DNA from: Acholoe squamosa
Lineage: Eukaryota > Annelida > Polychaeta > Phyllodocida > Polynoidae
DNA: 64,000 nucleotides
Direction of reading: 5' to 3'
Assembly: GCA_949317995.1 (NCBI GenBank)
Contig: OX439047.1
Coordinates: forward strand, 49,301,505 to 49,365,504
Shown here: positions 1 to 13,056 of the stretch, one piece after another
Layout of the letters: each line of letters starts with the position of its first letter
Position numbering within the stretch: position 1 is the stretch's first letter
The notes under the pieces: model-generated
Database searches by the model: none
What the model was told of the DNA's origin: nothing
What the model saw: only the letters and a program-made list of their open reading frames with translations
Made by a program: the position numbers and the translations under genes

Positions 1-939
1 ATAATTGATGCACTGCAATAGCAATATCAAATTGACAGTAACATTGCTGGTATTATAACAAAGCACGCAATCAATAACAGACCAACCAGCAGAACCTGAA
101 AAAGGCACGATTGCTTCTAGTCAGTAAACAGGCCACTAATGTGCCGTGTTCTGAATGTCAATTAATAAGACCTGACAGAATAGTGTGCCAATCCAATACT
201 ATCTGATCTGAGTGGTACATTATTTGCAGTGGAACAATAATTTGGAAATATTAATGGCATACAAGAGGAGTTTAGGCTAAAAATGATTTTAAACATTTTC
301 ATGGGTAACATGGAAAAAAGAATATAATGCAGCAATGTAAATTGCTGATAACTCGAAAAGTAAAAAGCCTGTGATTGGCTCCCACGAGTTGTGAACTCAT
401 CCTGTTGCATCAGCACTCCCTCACCCAGGTTATTCGCACCACCAAGCCACTACTTGCATAACTCCCGCCAAAACTGCGCTATTCGCACCACATTGCCAAA
501 AAAGGCGGGAAAGTTGATACATGGATCAACATCATATACCTTCACCATTGGAGGCAAAAAGTGTCTTATGGCTGCCAACCAACTGAGTCTGTACAATATT
601 GACAATTTCTCAAAATTTACAAAACTTTGTAATGAAATACCTTTTCCTGCAAGACCCCTACATCTCCTCCTTTAATGGCACTACAAATTCATTAAGTAAT
701 TCTGCCTCTTATATACAAAATTTCCATCTTATTCGCACCACCAAAATGACTGAAAGTGAAGGGCTCCAGGGTCTCCTTATAACTCGCTTTTTGAGTTAAA
801 AACGATACAAAAATTATGAACTGATGCGTAAATTGGGAAGTTGGTGCCTTTTAAGGCAAACTCTAATCAAGGCGGAGTAATATTATTCAGAGGGAAAGAG
901 TGAAACCTGTCTCATGTGACGTGAGCCGACGTAGCTTAC

Positions 940-1060
940 GTAGGACGGGTGGCGGCGTCTGATGGTTGAAGTGACCCACAGGAGGGCACATAGTCTCATC
1001 ATAGCCCGCTGGTGGCGCTCCGCTAGGAAGGTGTCCGGGTCCCGGTAGGAGGCGCTCTGA
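940..1060 (-). CDS. Candidate internal exon
   Basis: On the minus strand, acceptor GTGCACCAG is followed by 121 bases open in one frame (QSASYRDPDTFLAERHQRAM then MRLCALLWVTSTIRRRHPSY) and a good donor (TCCTAC then GTAAGC). A second minus frame is open too (proline-rich), and the stretch is more GC-rich than its surroundings. The charged, arginine-rich frame with the matching donor is preferred. Product unknown. Confidence 0.33.
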
Positions 1061-1179
1061 CTGGTGCACATGGTGTGGGGTGGGAGAAGTCCTCACTGGT
1101 GTAAAGGTTACTGATGTTAACCAAAATGGACCTTTTTTCTGCTTCTGATAAAATTTTGTATTACTAATAAGTACCACCG

Positions 1180-3900
1180 TACAATTGTAGGGATATTTCT
1201 TGATAGTTTTTTTTTACTTTATCGCAGTTTAAATTATCACTACACCTGCAACCGTTTTCTTTTTCTTTTACAGCCTCTCGCAGTTCATCAAAAGTACAGC
1301 GTCACCAGAGTATAACTTCTCTGATAGCAAAGAAACCGATGCTGATATCATACTTCTGTGGTAATAATATTCCTAATGTGAGGAAAAGCTTCTCTTCATC
1401 CTTGGTGCTTAACTGTAGTTAATTAAGAAATTGTCTTTCGATCGGATATTCCTAGTACCCGGAGAAGTATCACTTAATTAAGTGTCAAATCAAGTTGCAT
1501 AGAATATAACAGTAGCAGCAGGGTGAATTGTAATTCCACTTGTAATCCTCTTTACATGGAATATATGATGATTCCAGACTGAATTCACAGCAATATGGCA
1601 CAGCTTATCTTTTAACAGCACAGAATTCCACACAGTTTTCTCCCGAAAGCAGCTTTGATGGTGAAGTAACTGAGGCCCTGATTGGAGCGTGTCACGGCGC
1701 ACGCGCGTGTTGACCTCTTTCCTACATCCTGTCGCAGGGATTGCTGGGATTACCGACAGACGGTGGTGCCCTCTGTGTGGCGGAAGGGGGGGGGGTAGTG
1801 ATCACTCCGGCCGTCAGATGGCGTACTAGCGTCTTTGTGGGCAGGAGAAAAGCCACCGTCTAAGTCCCCCTGGGCAGACTGCTGGACATCATGGACTTTA
1901 ACTGATATCTAAGGACAGGCATCTAGGTCAGTATCAGGCTCTGACAAATCATAAAGCAGAGATTTAGGTCAGACAAAGGCCACTTATCAACGCCGTTCTT
2001 GGTGTATTTCATGCCGCAGAACACAGTAATATTATAGATACTGCACTCCAGTCCAATTTTGTTATACCTGCAATGGTGTGATCACCAATGTAGCATAGAT
2101 ACCAACAGTTCCTCCGTGGGCATGTACAAATATTATATTGTGTGGGTCTATGGCTCCTCCCACCTGAATGGTGGTCCAGATAGTGCTTATATAGTGTGGT
2201 AATGTGACGTAAACATGCTTACACAGTCAGCATAATGATATCTTATTAATCATACACTACTGATCCTACTTATACCTCTAACCACCGTGTGATATCATCA
2301 ATGGTTGACGATTAGATCACCTAATGAGCTTGTTATATGAGCCTAGTAGGTAATTATGGCATTATTATGGGCTCCTGCTTGTATCAAAAGCCGATCTGAT
2401 CTCTGACTAAAGTCTATGACTTCATTACTGATTATTCCAGCGCCTCGCATGTAAGTAGGAGTTTCTGTATGGTTGTTAGCAGGATATAAGGGATTGTGCA
2501 CGGTTGGTAGCAGAACCCCTAATGCCGCTTTCCTTGGTCGTGTCTGCAGAAACTAGCAGAATCTGACACCACCAGCTCGTGGCACAAACATGAAGTCAAA
2601 GTGAGCCGTGGACAATTCAATAGTCTGGTCCTTTTGTAGTCAGAAGGTTAGACCCCGTCACTAGTGTACTGCTAATAAGCTATTTAGGTTCCAACACCAA
2701 ACAGACAAAGTGGATTAAATGACAGGAACATCAAGGGGTAGTGGACAATTACACACCCACCAGCAGGCCAGCAGAACGATGTGGCATAGAGCAGTTCTGA
2801 CAAATCAAACTAGTCTATATCCCTATATACATACACCCACTATAAGGGATTGGATCGACGTCAATTGGACAGAAGTCTAGCAGGCTTTGTATCTTCTGTT
2901 TCACTCCATCAATTCATATATGATTTTTCACCTCACTGGACTATATCTTAGAGATGTGGTTAGTTTGTTCAATCCATGTTGGCATAGGCACAGAAAATAA
3001 CGTCTGTATTAATCTTTCCCCCAATAATCAGTTACTGGTGATACTTTTATTACCCTTCTATACAGAGTGCAATCTTATTGATACGACCTGACACAAGCGG
3101 CAACTTTAGAAAATATTATTGGTGACATTATTCAGGTAATGGCCCCAGAGATAGGATGGATGGTTGAGATTCAATCACACGCAGCACCAGCACTTGCTGC
3201 CCTGATGCACATAATGCCATCTTATAAAAGCATGGTATATTGCTGCTGGCTATCAGCAATGTTATCTAGAGTACAGTGGGTCCAGGATGGCTGCGATATG
3301 GTAGGGGCCCAAGCCCTGTACGGTTCTCCATAGTGGGGCTGGTACCAAGGACGTCAGCAGACTATGATCCTCATCTCAGTGCAGTCACTCATGGCGATAA
3401 TTAGGTCTCTCGTGTATTGCAGTGGGGTAATGAGACTGCCTCAAATCTAAATGAACTACTTTGTCACAGCATTTACTGTGTTCTGTTTTTTTTTTCAGTT
3501 GTCCTACACTTATAAGCAGAACTACAATCATTAGATTTTAATTTCAGAATATAATCCAGTGAACAGATGTATACAGTTTGTGGTTACAAAACAAGAACTT
3601 TTTCTTGTTTCGTTTTGTAAAAGAAAATGAATATTAGGTTCAAATCAAATCTCAAGCACAGTCGTGTGGTCGTTAGTCATAATGACAAAGAATGTGTTTT
3701 CTCATTTGGCAATCCATGCGATGCCGTGTTATTAACTAAAATGGAAGGGCAAACTATTTATTTGTAATTCAAGAGAACTGATTCAGGTGATTTCTATCTT
3801 CTCAAAATGAACTTGAAAAGAAACTGTTTTTAACTAAACACCAGCTGTCCATGGATTAAGAAACCAGTTTTACAGTGGTGACAAAGCCTGTAATCCACTA
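1180..3900. other. No supported feature
   Basis: AT-rich unique-looking sequence. Open frames at 1490-1702 (minus) and 3139-3333 (plus) have no good splice sites or coding character. Confidence 0.5.
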
Positions 3901-4353
3901 AAGTGAATTACCTGCGGGAGAAGCCTGTGAATGAGCTGCTCACGTATTTGAGTGGGTCAGTGAGCAGTTGTTGTACACTGAGCAGCTCCTAGCTGTCTCA
4001 TGATAACCATCTCATGTGACAAACGACAGATAGGCTAAGGTGGGATTCTACCTTATATCAAGATGGTTTCTATACAATTTCAAGGTGCTTAGATTAGAAG
4101 AGATTAAAGCCGGCTGATTGCACCAAGCCAAAACTGAATAATTTATGGATATCAATTGATCGTGATATCTGTAAGAAGTACTGCCTGTGCAAACACTCTA
4201 ATTCATAATTCTCAATTCTCACAGTGTATCTCTATAACATCTCGACCTGACTTATAATGACAAAGTAGCTGGTACTATCATGTATAACTGGCAGCTCATG
4301 TAGCAGTCTGCCCTGCATGGTGTCCACTATAGGGGTCCTCTGGTAGCCTTTAC

Positions 4354-4414
4354 CTAGTCTGATAATTGGGGAGGTACATACACCAGCCTAGCTGAACCTC
4401 GGCCTGACCCACGC
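4354..4414 (-). CDS. Candidate short exon
   Basis: On the minus strand, acceptor TTTGATGTGTAG is followed by 61 open bases (VGQAEVQLGWCMYLPNYQT) and ACTAG then GTAAAG as donor. If the donor is not used, a TAA follows at once, so it could instead be a C-terminal end. Its phase fits the 4651-4718 candidate only if that exon uses a donor 4 bases further on. Product unknown. Confidence 0.25.
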
Positions 4415-4650
4415 CTACACATCAAAGCACACGCTACTCCAAGTCTGAGACACCTATATAGAGTAGGATCATGGCAGACATTAGGTTAAGGTGAATCATA
4501 CTCCATACTATCTTGAGTGTTCATATTTTTATGAAAGGAGTAAATTTGAGTTTAAATCCAACGTACATCCATGTAATCCTACTGTTGACTATGCTGCTGG
4601 GTGAACAGTTGATTCTGATCCACTACAATGCCTCACCAACGCCCACCCAC

Positions 4651-4718
4651 CTGCCACATCCAGCCAGCTGTTCTCAGTGCAAGATTCTCCAGGAGGTGGC
4701 TAGGGCGGTGAGAGACAA
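4651..4718 (-). CDS. Candidate short exon
   Basis: On the minus strand a good acceptor (TGTCATCTCTATCAG) is followed by 68 open bases (VSHRPSHLLENLALRTAGWM then WQ) and donor GGCAG then GTGGGT. The plus strand is open here too and has its own donor-like site (GCG then GTGAGA at about 4709). Product unknown. Confidence 0.27.
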
Positions 4719-5209
4719 CTGATAGAGATGACAGTCGTGCCGACAGGTTGAGGAGTGAGTCTCACCCTTAGGTTATGCCCCTTCCTAGGTATATGTTATG
4801 ATCCAATGGTAGTGTATGCAGACCTGTATGGTGAGTAGCTCAGGGAGAGGGTTGTTGTGTGGGAGCAGCTCACTCCCCCAGTTTACTACTACCTACTACA
4901 CAGATTGGCACTGACCCACTCTGCTAGGCCAGCCCCAACACTCCCAGCTCCTGGCCTCTTACTCCTCTCTCCACTGTAGCTACTGCCCACAGCAGCAGCA
5001 GCAGCAGCATCTCTCCCAGAGCTGCTGCAGTTGCTGCAGTGTATTAGGGCTCTAGCACCCACCATCCATCCATTTCTAGCGTACATAATTATACGGAAAC
5101 GTGTACATTTGTGGTACTCAAAGAGATTGATATATGGACAGGTTATATCAGTGAAATTAGTAAGCAGGTATCTTTTAGCAAATGTCTGGTAATCCATAGA
5201 GGACAGCAT

Positions 5210-6420
5210 TGCTTAGTCTACCTTCGCACCCCACACCTATGACACCATCCATCTGTCCACCTGTCCCACCATCACGTTTACATTTATCATTTACCACTCC
5301 ATGTTGCTATAAAAGGACTGTTAGGCATCATTAGGACCCATGTGATGCCCTATAGCTAAACCACAACTCACAATTGTCAGGACGGGAGGCATACACACTG
5401 ATTACAGGCCTGGTGACGAAATTTAACATGTAAAGTTTTTGGTATTTTCAGTGAAAATGAGACAGAGAGAGGTAGGTATTCAATTCCCCAGTGAGACCAG
5501 CACGGACTAGCGAGTGATGCCACAGCCATAAAAAGACACATATTTTTCTTTAGTTGCTAACAATAGCCCCATGCTACAGTGTTGCAATCCTAAAATCTCA
5601 CTCCATCATCTCAAACACAAGGCCCTCAGATCCCCTGAATGTGGGAGGCGTTCTGTGATGGAGAGGCCTTCACATGTAACTGTGCCCCCTTGGGCGAGCT
5701 GCTTACGTCAAACTCAAAATGGAAGCTGAATTTCTACCCACACAGGATCCTCAGTCATAAAACCAATTAAAAACGGGTGTTTTTTTTTTAACAAACCTTC
5801 AATTTGCTAAAAAATACATTACATGTCCTATTGCCGCCCCCTCCCATCCACCCGGTGCCCAGACAGAGTAGCGATACAGGTCTCAGCTCGTGCACGGTGG
5901 CAGGTACTTCACGCAGGTACATGAGTGAGAACCTTGGGCAGGGTTTTGCTTTCATTTCAAGTGGTTTCAGTTCCCTTCCTGACAGGTCCATACCTACGGT
6001 CCGCTGCCCCTCACCGCTGCCGTAACAACTCTCGGGTTTTACCTTTTCCAACTGGTTAGAAAAATCCATACATTAGTCTATACCTGCAGATTCATTTATT
6101 GATTAGGATACATCTGAGAATGTCCAGTTGAACATATAGAGGCTACCCACAGTCACGAGAAATAAGTCCAGGGGCAGTCCCCGTACCTTTCAGTCTGAAA
6201 AGATTCAAGAAAGCCGTGATTAAAGTGTTTAAACCTCCCTCGGGGTTTAAACTCCTCCACTATACAGTTCCCCTTTCTTCAACTACGTCCAATCAACTCC
6301 ATCCTTAGCTCTCACCACCTCCACTCCCACCTCACTACTCTCCTCTCATAGGTTGGTGAGATGTTACTATGGTAACCTGCCTGTTAGTAACCATGGAGCT
6401 GTACTAAGGGTGGTTGTGAT
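5210..6420. other. No supported feature
   Basis: Unique-looking sequence. A minus-strand stretch at 5640-5695 is open after an AGCAG but was not judged strong enough to call. Confidence 0.45.
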
Positions 6421-6429
6421 GTGACTCAC

Positions 6430-6695
6430 ACAATGACTCACTATGGTTATATTCTCACACCTACAATGACTCACTATGGCTACATTCTTCACACCTACAA
6501 TGCCTCACTATGGCTACATTCTTCACACCTACAATGCCTCACTATGGCTATATGCTCACACTTACAATGACTCACTATGGCTACATTCTTCACACCTACA
6601 ATGCCTCACTATGGCTATATGCTCACACTTACAATGACTCACTATGGCTACATCCTTACACCTAAAATGACTCACAATGGTTATATTCTTACATG
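6430..6695. repeat. Minisatellite, about 34-bp unit, about 8 copies
   Basis: Units contain CACTATGGCTACATTCTTCA followed by CACCTACAATG. Copies differ at several positions (GACTCA or GCCTCA; ACATTCTTC or TATGCTC), so it is moderately diverged. Intergenic or intronic. Confidence 0.85.
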
Positions 6696-7814
6696 CCTAG
6701 CCTCCCAATTCCTATGTATACTGCCTCCCAATCTTGTATTCCATAAGATGTATTTCTGGACCACATTCTGAAAAGGCTTTCTAAAAGCAAATTGACAGGA
6801 TATAGTATGGTATTCAAAAGAGACGCTGCGTGGCAAAGAACTAACGTAGGTAGATGGAAGGTGAAGGTGAGACTAGGGAGGCAGGTACAGGACAGGGTGG
6901 CATGTCCGTGCAGGGAAGGTAGACCCCTTGAAGGGACAAGCCTTCTGAAGAGGTGTTTGGATGCATGTTATCTATTAAGGTATAAGGGTGCAGGATGGCT
7001 GTTTGTATTCACACACCATCCTCACCACACGCACAGCCTAATGAGCAATTGGTCCCTGCAGAGTCCCTCCTAACGAGCTGCTCAGACCTAGATGCTGCTA
7101 CACATGCCAGCAGCAAGAGGGGGACATGTGGTTAAGACGTTAAAACTGGCCAAACTGTAGCTAGTTAGTATGGGTCATTTCATATGTGATGTACAGGTCT
7201 CAATAGCAAAGTATGAGTACGACATGGGAGAAACCTAAGTTCATATATCAGTAATTCTGTGAAAACACTCACAAAAAAAAAAATGAAAAAAGGTGAACAC
7301 AGAAGTACCTGAATTCATATTGTAAATGGTCTTAACAATCCTATGGTATCATTTGTTCAACTGTGACCCCATCCAATGTATGTCATGTTGGTTATAGAAG
7401 AGGTGAGAAGCAAGAACAAATAAGTCACACGAAGAATGTTGTAGAGTAGAGCCTGATGGGAATGTGTGCTATTATGTAAGTAATGGTATACATTCACCTC
7501 ATTAAGTACAAGAATGTCCACTTGCATGTCATGTTGAAGTTCACAACATGTTATCAGGTACCACCATTAAAGCTCCTGAAATATTCCAACACTAGCTCTA
7601 ATGCAAAACTGCTCCGAGCACTGGATGCATCAATGCGGAATTAATGACTAGCAGCTTATGTATATCATCACATACATCACTGATTCACTCCTGTCAGTTG
7701 ACTAGCATATTAGAGATCATTCCATGTGGTGTACAGCCAGAGTGACATCTAGACCACTGCCGGACATATTTCATAGTGGTACTAACTCTCTTTCTGGCAC
7801 CAGGACCATCACCG

Positions 7815-8590
7815 CCCCCCTTCCTTGCTGCCTCCCTCCCCATTAGAACCAGACAATCACACACCCCCCCCCCTCCTGTCTGCCTCCCTCCCCATTTGAA
7901 CCAGACAATCACACACCCCCTCCTGTCTGCCTCCCTCCCCATTTGAACCAGACAATCACACACCCCCTCCTGTCTGCCTCCCTCCCCATTTGAACCAGAC
8001 AATCACCCCCCTCCTGTCTGCATGCCTCCCCATTAGAACCAGACAGTCACACACCCCCTCCTGTCTGCCTCCCTCCCCATTTGAACCAGACAATCACACC
8101 CCCCCCCTGTCTGCATGCCTCCCCATTAGAACCAGACAGTCACACACCCCCTCTTGTCTACCTCCCTCTCCATTAGAGCCAGACAATCACACCCCCCCTC
8201 CTGTCTGCTTCCCTCCCCATTAGAACCAGACAATCACACACACCCTCCTGTCTGCCTCCCTCCCCATTAGAACCAAACAGTCACACACCCCTTCCTGTCT
8301 GCCTCCCTCCCCAATAGAGCCAGACAATCACACCCCCCCCTCCTGTCTGCCTCCCTCCCAATTAGAATCAGACAGTCACACACACCCTCCTGTCTGCCTC
8401 CCTCCCCATAAGAGCCAGACAGTCATACACCCCCTCCTGTCTGCCTCCCTCCCCATTAGAATCAGACAGTCACACACACCCTCATCTGTCTGCCTCCCCA
8501 TTAGAGCCAGACAATCACACACGCCCTCCTGTCTGCCTCCCTCTCTTTCCTTCCATTATGAATAGACAATCAGCCCTCTCCTCCTGTCTG
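7815..8590. repeat. Minisatellite, 44-48-bp unit, about 16 copies
   Basis: C-rich units of the type CTGTCTGCCTCCCTCCCCAT, then TAGAACCAGACAATCACACA, then a variable C run. Length variation is mostly in the C run. Open frames on either strand here come from the repeat. It lies just upstream of the plus-strand acceptor at 8679. Confidence 0.88.
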
Positions 8591-8679
8591 GCCCCCTCCA
8601 ATAGAACCTGATCAGCACCCACGATACTGTCTGAGTCCCCATCCCATACAGTTAACAACTGGTTTATTTTTCTTCACAG

Positions 8680-8757
8680 ACACCAGGTGGTGCAACAGTC
8701 TGGGAGGTGCGCCTGGAGGCCCGTCAATCAGATGGCCAACAGGAGACCAGGTTCTAG
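8680..8757 (+). CDS. Candidate last exon on the plus strand
   Basis: A textbook acceptor (TTTATTTTTCTTCACAG, ending 8679) is followed by 25 open codons and TAG: TPGGATVWEVRLEARQSDGQ then QETRF. No donor of quality follows, so this would be the end of a plus-strand gene whose last intron holds the 7815-8590 minisatellite. AGTAAA at about 8861 might serve as a weak polyadenylation signal. Alternative: the minus strand is also open here (a peptide containing PVGHLIDGPPGAPPRLLHHL). Product unknown. Confidence 0.33.
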   Translation, partial: TPGGATVWEVRLEARQSDGQQETRF

Positions 8758-9283
8758 TGTAGTACACATGTATTATGACTGCTGTGATATACCATGCCCA
8801 ACCTACTGTTACATATACCCTGAACAGACGTAAATGTAGATCTGTCCTTTCCTGTTATGAAGTAAAGTGGTAAAAAATTCATGAATCACTAGGTATTGTC
8901 CTATTAAGATTATATTGCAAAATGGTGCTAAATTTTCACTTAGGTAGTATTGGACATGCAAACTGTAATATAGGCATAAGTTAACCAATCATTACCCTCA
9001 GGGTCTTAGTTGGTAGATACCATGGTGCATTTGTATAACCCCCCACACCTCTTTGAGGTATTAACTATAATAGCATAACTTAGCTCATATGTTGATTACT
9101 CACTCTGCAGATCATACACTGATGGGCCTGTGAGTGACTACTCTCACCCAGGCAATGTGCCAGGGTGGAACAGTATGAATGATGTGTTCATCTGTCAGGC
9201 AGCGCGAATCAATGGTATAAATGCTTAAGGCCATCTCCTTCCTCTGATTTCTTTTTGTTGCTATTCAGCACTACTAGTAAGGA

Positions 9284-9400
9284 GAGATAATGGTGAGTGA
9301 GTAAGTGAGTAATAGATGTTTAACGCCATTTCAACAACTAAGGTCATATTCATGGCGAGAACAACATTACACAATTTCACCGAGGAATGTGTTGTTGCCT
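9284..9400 (+). repeat. SINE-like fragment
   Basis: Begins with GTGAGTGAGTAAGTGAGTAA followed by GTTTAACGCCATTTCAACAA and AAGGTCATATTCATGGCG. The order (GAGT repeats, TTTAACGCC, GGTCATAT, GGCG) resembles a core seen, from memory, in SINEs of several marine invertebrates. No A/B-box head is visible, so this is probably a truncated copy. Confidence 0.4.
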
Positions 9401-11009
9401 GCGCATATGTGCACCACACACGTCTGAGAGGATAGGAAAGAGGAGATATAGACCCTTTTAAGTGGGCTAGGGAAGCCCAGAGATAATGGTAATTCACCGT
9501 CTGTCATACTTATCTGAATAGAGAATGCAAATATATCACCAGGTTATATGCATACTGTTTATAAATAAGTCATGCTTTCCAAAACATAGCTGACCCGGTC
9601 TCTTCTCTTTAACCCATACGTTATGCATCTAGAAATAAGAGTAGACCTGTGTGCGTATATGCTGTTAAAGATACCATGAAACTCGAGAAATCATCAGGAG
9701 AATGCATACCGTAGGTTTCTGATGCACTCTATCAGAGAGGGGCACACCTGAAGCATGTGTCAGGTGTACATTGTACTACATATCTCTCTCTGTATACTGA
9801 TAATGACATCCCCCTTTTATCCTCTATATCAAACAGTTGAATATCATATACTCTAACTTATCCTGTAAAATGGATCTCTACAATCTGTTTAGAGAGACCT
9901 GGGGGAATACATATGTACCCAGTAGATAGAGCATACTCTTCATTCAGCTTATTTATTAACGGGAATAGTTATTGATCTGAAAGGATTAGGACAAAAAAAA
10001 CATTTGGATATATGATCCATACACTTATCGATATATGAAAGAGTATATGTGATCACATCTTTAGTATCATTAAGTTAAGGGAGTGACTCAGAGGGTGATA
10101 TTGACAACAGACAACCTATTTAATAGCAGGAATAGCTAATGTAAGGAACATGAGAAACCTTATAAAAAGTAGGTACAATCAGCAATAGCATGAGCACCTC
10201 AGAGCAGCTCAATGCGGATATACAATTCATGCCCTGCCATCAGGAAGGGCATGAATCAGCCTGCTCAGCACGAGATAGTGAGACTGGATTATGAGGTGCA
10301 CAAAAAGATGTAAACTGGCTCCAGGTGGCAGTGTGGCCCTGACAGGGGTGAGTTGGCCAGGTGACAGCAGAACACCTGGGGAGGTAGACTGCATGGGGAT
10401 CCTGGTGGTGGATTATGACAGGTCATCCAGGGCAGATATATCAGCGGTACGAGTGGGAGGATGATAGGGACTGAGAGACAGAAATAGGTCAGATAGGATT
10501 GCAGGTATGTGAGGAGCGGTGGGGTTGGTGAGTTAGATCAGTTTAGGCAAGTATGAAGGGGTAGATGGGTGAGAGGGCAGGCAGTGGCGCTGCTGATATG
10601 GGCAGGCATGTAGTTAGGCAGGTAGAGATACTTTTAGAACAAACGATTGGGGTACAAGCTGAAATATTGCAAACCCTAAGGGCCCCAGGCCAGTTACAAC
10701 AGGGGACCCAGGCCCACGTATACATAGTGCTTCCTATACCCAACACGTATCGTGGGGGATCCAGCTGTAAGCAGTTACCATATATCACATCTCAGCCTCA
10801 GTAACAGTGTGATGGGGACCTGGATAGCTCTGACAACAAGCTTGTGACCCGCACACCTTCCTGCTACAGGTAGTCATTGCTAAATCAAGTCCAATTAATC
10901 TCTTTTTTTCCCATTGAGTATTTACGGCTTTAGTAGGCAGGCATATCTGACCTGCAGCTGGATACTTGCCCATGCATATCTGGTGTGTACCTTGATTATA
11001 CATTACATA

Positions 11010-11635
11010 TACCTACCGGCACATGTATCTAGCCTGCAGCTTGCCTACATGATACCTACCTGTGCATATCTGGCGTGCAGCTTAGTAACATGATACCTAC
11101 CCGTGCATATCTGGCGTGCAGCTTAGTAACATGATACCTACCCGTGCATATCTAGCCTGCAGCTTAGTAACATGATACCTACCTGTGCATATCTGGTGTG
11201 CAGCTTAGTAACATGATACCTACCCGTGCATATCTGGCCTGCAGCTTAGTAACATGATACCTACCCGTGCATATCTGGCCTGCAGCTTAGTAACATGATA
11301 CCTACCCGTGCATATCTGGCCTGCAGCTTAGTAACATGATACCTACCCGTGCATATCTAGCCTGCAGCTTAGTAACATGATACCTACCCGTGCATATCTA
11401 GCCTGCAGCTTAGTAACATGATACCTACCCGTGCATATCTAGCCTGCAGCTTAGTAACATGATACCTACCCGTGCATATATCTGGCGTGCAGCTTAGTAA
11501 CATGATATCTACCCGTGCATATCTGGCCTGCAGCTTAGTAACATGATACCTACCTGTGCATATCTGGCCTGCAGCTTAGTAACATGATACCTACCCATGC
11601 ATATCTGGCCTGCAGCTTGCCTACATGATACCTAC
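11010..11635 (-). repeat. Exon-border minisatellite, 41-bp unit, about 15 copies
   Basis: On the minus strand each unit reads AAGCTGCAGGCCAGATATGC, then ACGG, then GTAGGTATCATGTTACT. The first 24 bases match the end of the exon at 11636-11821 and the last 17 match the start of its intron, so every unit holds a potential splice donor. Diverged units continue to about 10930. See findings. Confidence 0.88.
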
Positions 11636-11821
11636 CCGTGCATATCTGGCATGCAGCTTGACCAGCCTGGACTGGAGGAGCAGGGCCTGCAGGGCCTTCT
11701 GTTGCTGGTGCAGGGCCAGGCGGTCGTGCAGGGCCTTCTGCTGCGCCTGCTCCTCCTCCCGCACCAACACGTGCAGGTAGAACAGGAAGAGGCACTCCTT
11801 ACGTGTGGCGGCCACCCTGCT
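11636..11821 (-). CDS. Internal exon of an unidentified gene (coiled-coil-like)
   Basis: Best coding candidate in the window. Read on the minus strand it gives 62 codons with no stop, from an acceptor (GGGTGGCAG before AGCAGGGTGG) to a donor (CACGG then GTAGGT). The peptide includes ECLFLFYLHVLVREEEQAQQ and then KALHDRLALHQQQKALQALL, rich in E, Q, K, R and L as in an alpha-helical coiled coil. Third codon positions are strongly G/C. The opposite strand reads as leucine runs, as expected for the antisense of a coiled coil. The exon ends exactly where the 41-bp minisatellite at 11010-11635 begins, and each repeat unit repeats the last bases of the exon plus the donor. Family not recognised. Two helical exon candidates lie upstream on the same strand at 12.4 and 13.1 kb. 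Phase with the 12.4-kb candidate is not resolved, so an intermediate exon or another donor is possible. Confidence 0.62.
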
Positions 11822-12362
11822 CTGCCACCCCTAGGGCCACCACACAACCACTCATAATAGCAATGTCACAGAGTACAACCTGGGCAGTTAAAGTGTAGAG
11901 CTGGTATTGGAAGGATATGGTTGAAGGTTGAGTCTGACAACACCTTGATCAGCAGTGGTAATCCTAAGGACTTTGAGATACACGTGGACGGTCTAATCTT
12001 GAGGTGGTACTGTGCGTTTACATATGAACAACCTCATCCTTATTAGCATAATCTAAAGGTTATCCACCGTCAATGGCCATGAGGTCTGTAGAAGTGATTT
12101 AAATCAACACTGGACTATTCTTTAAGGTATACTGATATCTCAGCTGTATTCAGGTAAACCCTTTAGTCCTCAGACAGCTGGCTTCAATCCTCCATGTATT
12201 AAGTATAACTCCCAATGAGTAGCTCAATAGAACCAAGCTGTCATAAATAGTACAGGTGCAGCTCAGAGAATACTTGTTTGATGCTGGTATAGATGAAGCA
12301 GGAGCAGTACATGTGGGTTAGAGCTGTCAGTTAGCTGAGTGTTGCTGTGCTACAATGCTAAC

Positions 12363-12446
12363 TGTGTGAGCGTATGGCCCTCTTCACGAGCTGCTCTATG
12401 AGTTCCTTATGGCTCTCTGTGAACTGGCGGGTTGCTCTTATGACTT
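12363..12446 (-). CDS. Candidate internal exon, helical peptide
   Basis: The minus strand reads open for 27 codons: VIRATRQFTESHKELIEQLV then KRAIRSH. This is a typical amphipathic, charged helix. The chosen acceptor is the AG of GTAAG just after CTACAG, because starting at CTACAG itself meets stops in every usable frame. The donor (CACACA then GTTAGC) is weak; another possibility is CTC then GTGAAG. It begins with two bases (AA), which completes a codon with the single G left by the 13057-13120 candidate. It holds one copy of the recurrent 9-mer GAGCAGCTC, read here as E-Q-L. Alternative: the plus strand is also open here (a peptide containing HELLYEFLMALCELAG), so the strand is not certain. 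Confidence 0.35.
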
Positions 12447-13056
12447 CTTACCTGTAGATGGGGAGCAGATACAGTGTCTAACCGGGTATACGTACCAGCA
12501 CAAACAAATGGACTGCTGATTTGGGACAATATACACCCTCGCAATACTTAATCACTTGTCAGGACAGTGCCAGGTATGATGACGGTAGCAATAGTAGCAT
12601 TCAATGTCAAATTAGGAAGGGGAATAGAAGTGTCTCTAGCCCTTAATGTGCCCAGGTTCGTTGTTACCAGAGCCTTACAAAACGCCCAGACAGACTGAGT
12701 ATACAGGTAGTGGGTCAGAGAGCAGTCAGGTGTACAAGTAGGGGAGGAGGGCTAATTCAGCAGGCTGTCAGCCCTACTTACATCCTCACTGACGTAAGGG
12801 TCGTTAGGCTTACAGCCTTCATGTAGCAGGGAATTATTCCCTATCGTGACGCCATCCTGTTATAAATCCAAAATCACAGGAGCATGCAGTTTCTTATGAA
12901 TCCCAGCGTCTCTATTGTGTAGGATAAGTAACAATACCGAAATGTCACTGCAGACTACTAGACCATAGACTTCAGCAGCTCCATGAGTCTGGTACACGAA
13001 TGGGGGCTTCTATGTTATAGCTTCCTCGTCTTCCCTAATTCCTACCTCCAATACAC

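Noticed and set aside
10565-10804. 79-codon plus ORF with helical look (EILLEQTIGVQAEILQTL)
   Set aside because: No relatives seen in the window, no splice sites and no terminal repeats. The length is within chance; a retroelement scrap cannot be excluded.
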